A stretch of 64,000 nucleotides of DNA from Chloracidobacterium sp. Lineage in GTDB: Bacteria; Acidobacteriota; Blastocatellia; Pyrinomonadales; Pyrinomonadaceae. The stretch covers positions 2,108,001 to 2,172,000 of the forward strand of contig JADJXP010000002.1 of the NCBI GenBank assembly GCA_016715795.1. Direction: 5' to 3'. A program made the position numbers and the translations under genes. The notes under the pieces are model-generated. The model saw only the letters and a list, made by a program, of their open reading frames with translations. It searched no databases and was not told the origin of the DNA. Below are positions 42,676 through 50,313 of this stretch, one piece after another (position 1 is the stretch's first letter; each line of letters opens with the position of its first letter).

Positions 42676-44010
42676 CTACTTTGGGGTCTTCGCGGGGGAG
42701 TTGACCTCCGTGATGCGCTGCCGGGCGTAGTTGTGATATTGCCCGTTCTCGCTGCTTACTTTTTCGTAGGCGGCGATTGCCTCAGCTTTCTTGCCCGCCA
42801 GTCGGTATGCCTCGCCGATGCCGTATTGTGCCATGGCAAGTTCCTTGTTCGTTAGGCCTTTAAGGGCAAGCACCTTTTGATACTGGGCGACAGCCATTTC
42901 GACTCGCCACGGAGCGTTTATCATCTGGAAGTATTCGCCAAACGATATCAATATCTTGGCCCGATCAGTCGGCTTGAGTTCGCGGGCCTTAACGGCTTTA
43001 TCAAGCTCAGCATTCGCTAGCTTGAGGGCTTTTTGCCCGTCCGCACTCTTGTTCGCGGGGTCGATGAGCTGCGTTACCGCAAGGTCTTGATAGAGCTTTG
43101 CACGGTCCGCCGGTGCAGCTTTAGGCACGGCCAATCCGTCGTTTGCAGCCTTGCGGGCCTCGGTGAGTTTCGCGTTGTCGATATACAGGACAGCAAGAGT
43201 ATCGTAGGCGTCGATCTTTTGTTCTGGTTCGGCTGCGGGAAGCTTTGTGATCATCTCGTTGGCGCCAAAATACGTACTCACGTCACTGATCCGCTTTCCG
43301 AGTTCAGCAAGGTCTTTGAGCGCGTCGGCCTTGATCTTGTCCGAGGCCTTCTCCGTCTTGATCGCTGCATCCAAGTCCTTCGCCGCCGCCTGGACCTGTT
43401 GGTCATCGAATCGGCCAAACATCTTATTTGTGCTATACGCGTTTGCCCGAGCGTTAAGAGCTCGGGCCTTCATATTGCCCGAGATGCCCGGCAGGTTGAT
43501 GATCTTGGTAAATTCGTCGCGGGCCGTCTCTTTCCAGCCCTTGCCTCCGGACAACGGTTTCGGTAAATACTCGCTCTTGTAAGTACTCGAATAGATATCA
43601 CCGATCAGCATCATCGCCTCGGCCTTTTTCTCGACGGTAATGCCCGCGAGGTCTGCGGCCTTGCGATAGGCGGCGACAGCCTCCGGAAACGATACAAGCG
43701 TCTTTGTCGTCCCGCCGTATTTTCCAGTGCGTGTGGTGACGGTACGGATGACCTTCTCGAGTGCACCGCCCCGTTTTACGAGTGCGTCATATCGCTGATC
43801 GTCGTTCGACGCGAGGCTGACCGCCTGATCATAGGCCGCCTCGGCAGCGGGAAAAGTATTCTTCTCTACAGCCGCCTTACCGGCAGCGATTGCGTCAGCG
43901 TATGTCTTGTAAACCGGCATCGCCGTGGGTGTCGGGGTCGCCGTTTGCGCGCTACATACGAAGACGAGCGCAAAAATAGCGGCAGCAGATCGAAGAAGAA
44001 GACTTTTCAT
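42676..44010 (-). CDS. Exported TPR protein (third gene of TPR operon)
   Basis: A 444-residue secreted protein with signal peptide (MKSLLLRSAAAIFALVFVCSAQ). It then has alpha-helical TPR-like repeats along its length, e.g. FPAAEAAYDQAVSLASNDDQRYDALVKRG and MAQYGIGEAYRLAGKKAEAIAAYEKV. ATG 44010 puts the signal peptide at the start, whereas TTG 44037 would add nine residues. No catalytic domain is recognised. It follows two further exported TPR proteins with almost no spacing, so they probably form one complex or act on one process. Confidence 0.8.
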   Translation of the reverse strand: MKSLLLRSAAAIFALVFVCSAQTATPTPTAMPVYKTYADAIAAGKAAVEKNTFPAAEAAYDQAVSLASNDDQRYDALVKRGGALEKVIRTVTTRTGKYGGTTKTLVSFPEAVAAYRKAADLAGITVEKKAEAMMLIGDIYSSTYKSEYLPKPLSGGKGWKETARDEFTKIINLPGISGNMKARALNARANAYSTNKMFGRFDDQQVQAAAKDLDAAIKTEKASDKIKADALKDLAELGKRISDVSTYFGANEMITKLPAAEPEQKIDAYDTLAVLYIDNAKLTEARKAANDGLAVPKAAPADRAKLYQDLAVTQLIDPANKSADGQKALKLANAELDKAVKARELKPTDRAKILISFGEYFQMINAPWRVEMAVAQYQKVLALKGLTNKELAMAQYGIGEAYRLAGKKAEAIAAYEKVSSENGQYHNYARQRITEVNSPAKTPK

Positions 44011-44039
44011 AGAAGCCGAATGTCCTTTGATATCCAAAA

Positions 44040-45668
44040 CTACTGTTTGAATTTTATGGAAGCTACAATACGCTTGTGCGCATCGCGCACACCGTCCCAG
44101 CGATTAAAGTGCCAAACTCGCACCTGCCACCGCTCTGTTCCGCGAGCGACGAAAATGATATTCGTTCCATCGTAAGCCTGTGTGGCCGAGATCTTGACGG
44201 CCTCTCCGGCGTTGATCGGATACGGCTCGTTCTTAAACTCCTTCCAGCTCGTATCTTTGGCCATTATCTGCTTCATAGAGTCCAGATAATCGGCCGCAAA
44301 CTTCTTCACCTCAGGAGCGGTGAGGCCGCCGTAGTTGCGATATGAGACATCGATGGTGAGATTCTCCTTGTCCTTATCGCCCCAAGACCCGCAAACGGTC
44401 TGTCCCTTTGAAGTGGCAGACTGGCCGCATGGGCCTTCGGCTACTTGGGCAGGAAAGTCGAATAGCAGCCCTCCAAAATTAAAGGTCTTCCAGATCGCCG
44501 GAGGAAGTTTCGGCACGTCGACGGCGATTTCGCCCTCTTTTTTGAATGACGCGATGATCTGCTCGACCTTTGCCGCCGCTGCCTTGTCACCCGCATCGTG
44601 AACAAAGTTGAGTGTCACGTAGGTATTTGCCGTGCCGAAGTTGATCATCTTTTGCCTGACCTGTTTCTTGCTGTACGAATTGTAACGCTCTTGATCGATG
44701 ACTGCGGCAGGTTCGCCAAGAAATGTCGTATCTTTTATGAACTTCGCACCCGCCGTTGGATCTTCGAAAACTATATCTACCATACTTTCGAGAGTCTGGC
44801 GAATTGTTGTGAATCCCTGATCCCATTTTAGATACTGAACGGTCGCCCACAGGCTGCCGTCCAACATTTCCCAGCGAACACGTGCCGTCATCTTTTCAAG
44901 CCCCGGATCGGGCTTGTCCACCTTGAGTACATACGGTACGGGCGACGCGACGCTTAATCCCGTTCCGGTCAATACCATTCGCTTCCAGGCCGCAGGAACA
45001 CCGGCAGGCACGATCTTTGGCAAAACAGATGGTATTGCCTTTGCGGTCGCGACCGGAGACGGAGTTGGCTTTGCAGGCTGTATATTGTCAGGTGCGTTCA
45101 CACCCGGGACGATGTCATTCGCCGCTTCGGTCAAGGTCTTGTCGCCGAACGGATATTTGATCTTCGCCTTTGCCTGAGCGTAGTCCGGCTTAATCTTGAC
45201 CGCCGACCAATAGTCAGCCTGGGCCGCATCGCTCTTACCGAGTTTGTCGTAGATCAGGCCGCGTTCATAGTAAGAACGTGCAGCGAAGAGGCCCTTTGGA
45301 TCCTTCGTGATCGATGATGTCAGGTCAGCGACGGCCTCGTTGTTCCGCCCCGTCTTCGCGTACAGGCCCGCACGATAGAAATATGCCATCGCCATCCCGT
45401 TAGAAACGCGGATCAGTTCGGTGTAATCTGCGATCGCCGCCGGATAATTCCGCAGGGTCTTGTAGGTTCCGGCACGCGTGATCAGAGCCTCCTCGAAACC
45501 GGGCTTTGCTTCAAGAGCCTTGGTGCATTCTGTTAAAGCGTCAGAATATTTGCCTTTTTCAAAACTCGCATCACACTTCTGCAGATGCTGCTCGGCCGTC
45601 TGCCCGCTGATCCCAATGACGGTGCCGGTTATCACAAATCCGATCGCAATGGCCTGCTTGAATCTCAT
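44040..45668 (-). CDS. Exported TPR protein with C-terminal PsbP/photosystem-like beta domains (second gene)
   Basis: A 542-residue protein: signal peptide (1-22), TPR repeats (about 25-165; YSDALTECTKALEAKPGFEEALITRAGTYK), a Pro/Ala linker, and two similar alpha/beta regions (about 225-375 and 380-540; LFDFPAQVAEGPCG, VASPVPYVLKVD) that resemble domains predicting lipid or ligand uptake, though I cannot name the family firmly. Its ATG shares one base with the previous gene's stop (TGATG). Confidence 0.75.
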   Translation of the reverse strand: MRFKQAIAIGFVITGTVIGISGQTAEQHLQKCDASFEKGKYSDALTECTKALEAKPGFEEALITRAGTYKTLRNYPAAIADYTELIRVSNGMAMAYFYRAGLYAKTGRNNEAVADLTSSITKDPKGLFAARSYYERGLIYDKLGKSDAAQADYWSAVKIKPDYAQAKAKIKYPFGDKTLTEAANDIVPGVNAPDNIQPAKPTPSPVATAKAIPSVLPKIVPAGVPAAWKRMVLTGTGLSVASPVPYVLKVDKPDPGLEKMTARVRWEMLDGSLWATVQYLKWDQGFTTIRQTLESMVDIVFEDPTAGAKFIKDTTFLGEPAAVIDQERYNSYSKKQVRQKMINFGTANTYVTLNFVHDAGDKAAAAKVEQIIASFKKEGEIAVDVPKLPPAIWKTFNFGGLLFDFPAQVAEGPCGQSATSKGQTVCGSWGDKDKENLTIDVSYRNYGGLTAPEVKKFAADYLDSMKQIMAKDTSWKEFKNEPYPINAGEAVKISATQAYDGTNIIFVARGTERWQVRVWHFNRWDGVRDAHKRIVASIKFKQ

Positions 45669-47272
45669 CAGTATCTTCCCTTCTCGAGCTGCGCGGCCCG
45701 TAGTTCGTCGGCAGCCGCGAGCGCGGCATTACCCTTCGACTTATAGATCAGCGCCCTCGCACGGTATAGATTTGGGATCCGGGGATTTAGTTGTATCCCA
45801 CGTTCGAAATCAGCCAGCGCCGCATCGAGGTCCTTTAGGTAGATCAGTGCGATCCCGCGGTTAAGATATGCATCGACGTAATCCGGCCGCCCTGATATCG
45901 CAAGGTCAAAGTCCTTTTTCGCTTTCTTCCAGTCTTCGGTCTTTACATAGGCCGTGCCGCGATTGTAGTAGGCGAGGGCCTCGTTCGGGCTGAGCTTTAT
46001 AACTTGGTCAAAGTCTTTGATCGCGTCCTTCGGCCTTCCGAGATGATTTAGCAACAATGCTCCGCGTGCGAAATAGTGATCGGCACTCTTCGGATCGAGC
46101 TTGATCAACTGGGCGTAATAATCCGCTGCAAGTTGATATTTGCCCTGCTTCTCAGCGTCTGCCGCAGCCGCCGTTATCTCTCCGGTGGTGATCGGTGTCG
46201 TGTCGTTATTCTTCTTCGCCTGCTCGGTGACCTGCTGCAAGGTTGTGTTGTCCTGCGGTTTGTCCGCAACGAGTTTGTCAGACGGTTTTTCACCGCTGCG
46301 AAGAACGCGGAATTTCTCCGCAAGAATGTCGGCATATCTGGCAAGAACCTTTTTCGCCGCAAGCTTGTACAGGTCTCGTTTTGCCGTGATCACGAGCGGC
46401 GTGAAAGAGTGTCGCTCGCCGTTAAAGTATTTCGCCGTGCTGTATGCCGCCTTGCTCGCGTCCTCTCGCGGCTTGTCGGCAAAGCCGAACCGCTCGGCCA
46501 CCGGCAGCTCACTCCGATACGTGTCAAACTTGTTCTTGGCATTGACCATGAAAACGTAGCTTTCCGGCACATTCATCAACCCGCCAATGCTGTAATCGGC
46601 ATGAAAATAGGGGTCGCCGTAGAACCAACCCTGCCGATCCTGCTTGATGTCTGCTGAAAGCATTATCGACGCAAAATCCAGTACGACGTCGATCATCATC
46701 AGGTCGCCACCGGCTGTCTCGCCCGTCTTGGCCATCTTCTTGAGCTGGCCAAAGCCTACGATCTCCGGCGTGCCCTGCGGACGCCAGCGAAACAGCACGG
46801 GCCCGTCATGGGCATTCACTGACACCCAAGCCTGGCCATTCTTGCCGTCGTAATCGGCATTCTTGTCGTCGGCACGTTTCGCGAGACGGTCTAGGTAATA
46901 TTCCGCCGTCTTAACGGCGTCGAACGATGTTGTCGCGATACCGATCTTGTTTAGACTAGCCGTCAGCGATCGGTAAAACTCATTCGTGATCTCTTCGAGA
47001 TCGCCGGTCGTGAGGTCACTGTCTAGATACACGGTCACGTCAGCCGCATTGCGGCCGTTTGCCGCTGCTCGTGAGGTCACGGTCTTGAAGTGCACGCGTA
47101 CCTGGCCGATGGCCAGTTTCTCGGTCTTCTTGGCCACGTCGGGCTTACCGAATGTTCCGGCCTTGACGTATTTGATCGTGTCATCTGCCAGCTTTCCGTA
47201 GGCTTGGGCGCATACTTGGCTTGCCGCGGTCGTAAGGATAATGAAAGAAAGTGCTATTGAAACTTGTCGCAT
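45668..47272 (-). CDS. Exported TPR protein (first gene of TPR operon)
   Basis: A 534-residue protein with a signal peptide (about 1-22). An N-terminal unknown domain extends to about residue 340 (ADVTVYLDSDLTTGDLEEITNEFYRSL, LAKRADDKNADYDGKNGQAWVSVNAH). TPR repeats then run to the end (YQLAADYYAQLIKLDPKSADHYFARGALLL, EALAYYNRGTAYVKTEDWKKAKKDFDLA). It is first in a three-gene unit with TGATG coupling. The upstream 149-bp region shows no clear promoter. Confidence 0.78.
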   Translation of the reverse strand: MRQVSIALSFIILTTAASQVCAQAYGKLADDTIKYVKAGTFGKPDVAKKTEKLAIGQVRVHFKTVTSRAAANGRNAADVTVYLDSDLTTGDLEEITNEFYRSLTASLNKIGIATTSFDAVKTAEYYLDRLAKRADDKNADYDGKNGQAWVSVNAHDGPVLFRWRPQGTPEIVGFGQLKKMAKTGETAGGDLMMIDVVLDFASIMLSADIKQDRQGWFYGDPYFHADYSIGGLMNVPESYVFMVNAKNKFDTYRSELPVAERFGFADKPREDASKAAYSTAKYFNGERHSFTPLVITAKRDLYKLAAKKVLARYADILAEKFRVLRSGEKPSDKLVADKPQDNTTLQQVTEQAKKNNDTTPITTGEITAAAADAEKQGKYQLAADYYAQLIKLDPKSADHYFARGALLLNHLGRPKDAIKDFDQVIKLSPNEALAYYNRGTAYVKTEDWKKAKKDFDLAISGRPDYVDAYLNRGIALIYLKDLDAALADFERGIQLNPRIPNLYRARALIYKSKGNAALAAADELRAAQLEKGRY

Positions 47273-47421
47273 AATTCACAAAATTAGAGTTCAGCAATAT
47301 CGACGGAGAGGCGATGTCCCCGTAAATTGCCAAAACAGGATTAATGTCGGATCAGCCCGCCATGGTGAGGAGAAAGGCCTATGCTGGACCCCTTGATTAC
47401 ATGTTAATCTTATAAAAAGCA

Positions 47422-49014
47422 GTGGCCGAACGCAAAGAGAATGTCCGCAAACTGTTGGAAACCCGTGTCTTACAGCATGGTGACAAGCCCTTCCTTTTTG
47501 CTGCGGAGGACGACCGGTCGTGGACATATCGAAACTTTGATCGAGCCGTCGGCCAAACAGCAAATATGCTCCGCGCAAATGGTATTCGCAAGGGCGATGT
47601 TGTCAGTCTGTTGCTTACAAATTCACCCGAATACATCATCGCGTACTTCGCATGCTGGACGATCGGCGCCATCGCGGGGCCGGTCAATTCCCTTCTCAAG
47701 GCCGAAGAGATTGCATGGATCGTCAATAACTCCGGATCGAAACTACTGCTTGTTGACGGCGAGCATGTCCGAAGCCCGCACGTCAGTAAGGGCTCAACGA
47801 TCACAACACAGGGCCTACCCGAAACGGCTCTGCCGCCGATAGTCCTATTTGACGACGTAAAAACCGCAACCGGAACATTTGCCGACGATCTCGAACCTGT
47901 CGATATCCAAACCGACGACGACGCTATCATCATCTACACCTCCGGGACCACCGGCAAGCCAAAGGGCTGTCTTCTCACCCACGGCAACCTGATCGCCAAC
48001 GCCCGCCAGATCGCCGAATGGATGGGCTTTGGCCCCGATGACCGGCTGCTGACCGTGATGCCGCTTTTCCATATGAACGCCGTCTCGGTTACTACGATAT
48101 CCGCTCTCTACGCAGGCGGCTCAACCGTCATCGCGCCGAAATTCTCTGCTTCACGATTTTGGGACATCATCGAAAAATATCAGATTACGTCGTTTGGCTC
48201 GGTCGCGACAATGCTGTCGATGCTCCTCGCAAAGTCAGAACCGCCTCCGTCAGGGGGCGGCCAGTTCCCGGCGCCAGATTCTACCAACTGGCCGCCCGCT
48301 CACGCAGGCGGTTCCGACTCGCTCCGTTTCGCCATGTGTGGCTCCGCACCGGTGCCCGTCGAGGTATTAGCGAAATTTGAGCAAACCTTCGGCGTTCTCG
48401 TTATCGAAGGCTACGGCCTGTCGGAATCGACGTGCCGGTCGACGTTCAATCCGCCGAACGAAGATCGCCGCCCGGGCTCTTGCGGTTTGCCGATAGGCAA
48501 CGAAATGAAAGTAGTTGATGACGACAATATTGAGGTCCCTGACGGCGAGCTTGGCGAGATCGTGATGCGCGGAGCGAATATCTTCAAGGGCTATTTCATG
48601 AATGAAAAGGCAACGGCTGAGGCCTTTCGCGGCGGCTGGTTTCACACAGGCGACATCGGATATCGCGACGCAGACGGCTTCTACTACATCGCGGACCGCA
48701 AATCCGACATGATCATCCGCGGCGGCGAGAATATCTACCCGCGTGAGATCGATGACGTTCTGTATCGGCATCCGGCGGTTGCGGCCGCCGCATGCGTCGG
48801 CGTCCCCGACAAGCTTTACGGAGAAGAAGTAGCGGCGTTTATAGTGCTGAAGGCCAATGCAACCGCCACCGCCGACGATCTGACGGCCTTTTGCCGTGAA
48901 CATCTCGCCGACTACAAATGCCCCAAGACAGTCCATTTCGTACCGGACATTCCCAAAGGCCCTACGGGCAAGCTCCTCAAACGGGAATTGTCAAAGCTTC
49001 TCGAGACGCTCTAG
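47422..49014 (+). CDS. AMP-dependent acyl-CoA synthetase with two in-frame repeat insertions
   Basis: ANL-superfamily ligase that activates a carboxylic acid as acyl-AMP, then acyl-CoA. GTG 47422 is the only start that keeps the N-terminal region; upstream the frame is closed. The protein has 530 residues. Core motifs: YTSGTTGKPKGCLLTH (A3), GYGLSEST, FHTGDIGYRDADG, and DRKSDMIIRGGENIYP. Residues about 119-128 (SPHVSKGST) and about 273-298 (EPPPSGGGQFPAPDSTNWPP) are insertions from dispersed repeats, both in surface loops. The 3' end overlaps the convergent TPR gene by 24 nt. Confidence 0.9.
   Translation: MAERKENVRKLLETRVLQHGDKPFLFAAEDDRSWTYRNFDRAVGQTANMLRANGIRKGDVVSLLLTNSPEYIIAYFACWTIGAIAGPVNSLLKAEEIAWIVNNSGSKLLLVDGEHVRSPHVSKGSTITTQGLPETALPPIVLFDDVKTATGTFADDLEPVDIQTDDDAIIIYTSGTTGKPKGCLLTHGNLIANARQIAEWMGFGPDDRLLTVMPLFHMNAVSVTTISALYAGGSTVIAPKFSASRFWDIIEKYQITSFGSVATMLSMLLAKSEPPPSGGGQFPAPDSTNWPPAHAGGSDSLRFAMCGSAPVPVEVLAKFEQTFGVLVIEGYGLSESTCRSTFNPPNEDRRPGSCGLPIGNEMKVVDDDNIEVPDGELGEIVMRGANIFKGYFMNEKATAEAFRGGWFHTGDIGYRDADGFYYIADRKSDMIIRGGENIYPREIDDVLYRHPAVAAAACVGVPDKLYGEEVAAFIVLKANATATADDLTAFCREHLADYKCPKTVHFVPDIPKGPTGKLLKRELSKLLETL
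47778..47799 (+). repeat. In-frame dispersed repeat (SKG element), copy 2
   Basis: The 22-bp core, containing AGTAAGGGCTCAACG, differs from copy 1 (21693) at one base. It lies in the acyl-CoA synthetase gene, encodes SPHVSKGST and is read in the same phase as copy 1. Confidence 0.8.
48238..48314. repeat. 77-bp in-frame inverted-repeat element in the acyl-CoA synthetase gene
   Basis: The outer arms GAACCGCCT (48238-48246) and AGGCGGTTC (48306-48314) and the inner arms GGGCGGCCAGTT (48255-48266) and AACTGGCCGCCC (48286-48297) are perfect inverse copies. It is read as about 26 codons of Pro/Gly/Ser-rich peptide without a stop. The DNA can fold into a two-step hairpin. It looks like a mobile palindromic repeat that is tolerated in a protein loop. 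Confidence 0.85.
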
Positions 49015-49902
49015 TTCCTTTTCGGCGGCGATGTAACCAAAGCTCGCCCATTGGTTGCCGTTCACGATCTTTCGAAAGATCTGCCGCGCTCGGATGCTGT
49101 CGCGGTTGTAGAGATACCAGTTACCGACGCCGTAGCCTAGTGACGCATTGGCGAGCGTATCGGCCTTGTCGTCGAGCATCTCAAGCAGCATCTCGGGCCG
49201 GACCTCGCCGCGATAGAGGCGGAGCAGTTTGAGATAGTCGTCATTCTCGATCACCTCGAAATCGCCATTGATCGGTTCGAGCACTTTCTCCGCTTCTCTA
49301 AAATTGTCGGTCCGCCTGAGCGTCATGTAATACCAATGCGAGGTCGCGGCGAGCATGTCCGGATTGGTCGAGACCTTGAGACATTCCTTGTAGGCATTGA
49401 TTGCTCGCTTGAGATCACCCTTGAGGTAATACGCGAGGCCGAGGTGATACCAGATGTTAGATTGCAGTGTGCTGGTCGGGACGTTCTGAGCATTTGGCAA
49501 TCCGTCGGGCTCAACCTCGTCGGGTTTGCCTTTTACGAGCTTCGCGGCCTTTTCAAGATCTGCAATGGCGGCATCGAAGCAACGGAGGGTGATGTACCGA
49601 TGCCCGCGATGACGGTAGAGCCTCGCGTCATTCGGAAATTTGGAAATACCGATCGTAAGTACCTCGACCGCGTCCTTGTAATGTCCAAGATAGCCCTTGC
49701 GTCGTGCGAACCATATAAGATTATCGGCCGTCGGTTTCGTGGCATATTCTATCCCTGCTCGTTCGAGTTTTTGTGAATACTCAAGTCTCGTCTCGTCAGA
49801 CAGGGGCGGTTTGACCTCTTTCGCCTCCTTTGCGCAGGGCTGGGCATAGGCGAGTCCGCCGGCAAATAGAGCAAGAGCAAGAGCCGCTAACATGTGTTTC
49901 AT
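48991..49902 (-). CDS. Exported TPR protein
   Basis: A 303-residue protein with a signal peptide (1-20, cleavage near AYAQ). It then has TPR-like helices: IEYATKPTADNLIWFARRKGYLGHYKDAVEVLTIGISKFPNDARLYRHRGHRYITL and WYHLGLAYYLKGDLKRAINAYKECLKVS. No enzymatic domain is seen. Its 3' end overlaps that of the convergent acyl-CoA synthetase by 24 nt. Confidence 0.8.
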   Translation of the reverse strand: MKHMLAALALALFAGGLAYAQPCAKEAKEVKPPLSDETRLEYSQKLERAGIEYATKPTADNLIWFARRKGYLGHYKDAVEVLTIGISKFPNDARLYRHRGHRYITLRCFDAAIADLEKAAKLVKGKPDEVEPDGLPNAQNVPTSTLQSNIWYHLGLAYYLKGDLKRAINAYKECLKVSTNPDMLAATSHWYYMTLRRTDNFREAEKVLEPINGDFEVIENDDYLKLLRLYRGEVRPEMLLEMLDDKADTLANASLGYGVGNWYLYNRDSIRARQIFRKIVNGNQWASFGYIAAEKELERLEKL

Positions 49903-50313
49903 GGCGGTGATTCTAACAGATGCGGGCCGTCTGCCGCGACCCTCTTGCCGGAGAGGCAGCTAATAGCTATCAGCTAATAGCTATTAGCTACATTCAAAAA
50001 CAGGCCTGATCCAGCTCATTAGGACAATGGCTGCTTGAAAAGTTCTTGATTTTTACGGCCTTTTGTGCTACGCTCTTGCACATGTGCAACATCGCGACAC
50101 AATCGGCGTCTGGCCGCTCAGTAATACACGTGTCGTACAAATCATATTTTTGCGCGAGATCCGCGGAACACGCGCAAAAAACTACTGTAACTGTGTTTGC
50201 TGTCAACAGTTACAGCGTTCCGCCACATAGTGGAACACGGACGGAACACGGCGGAACGTTCCGGAACGGCCGGTCAGATTGCCTGATGCGGCATCTTGCG
50301 TAAGAATTGCCCT
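49903..50313. other. Operator-rich intergenic region before the isomerase gene
   Basis: Besides the promoter/operator at 50046-50089 there are a CTGTAACTGT/ACAGTTACAG inverted repeat (50185-50194/50206-50215), repeated GGAACACG-type motifs from about 50164 to 50262 (including palindrome CGGAACGTTCCG at 50254-50265), and TAGCTATCAGCTAATAGCTATTAGCTA-type direct/inverted repeats near 49962-49990. No convincing coding sequence. Confidence 0.55.
50046..50089 (+). promoter_or_regulatory. Promoter with palindromic operator for the phosphoglucose isomerase gene
   Basis: TTGATT (50046-50051), a 17-nt spacer and TACGCT (50069-50074). The perfect 14-bp palindrome TTGCACATGTGCAA (50076-50089) covers the transcription start region, so repression is likely. 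Confidence 0.5.

Noticed and set aside
49994..50206. A 70-codon minus-strand open frame
   Set aside because: It overlaps the promoter and operators of the isomerase gene, has no ribosome site and contains scattered cysteines without pattern.
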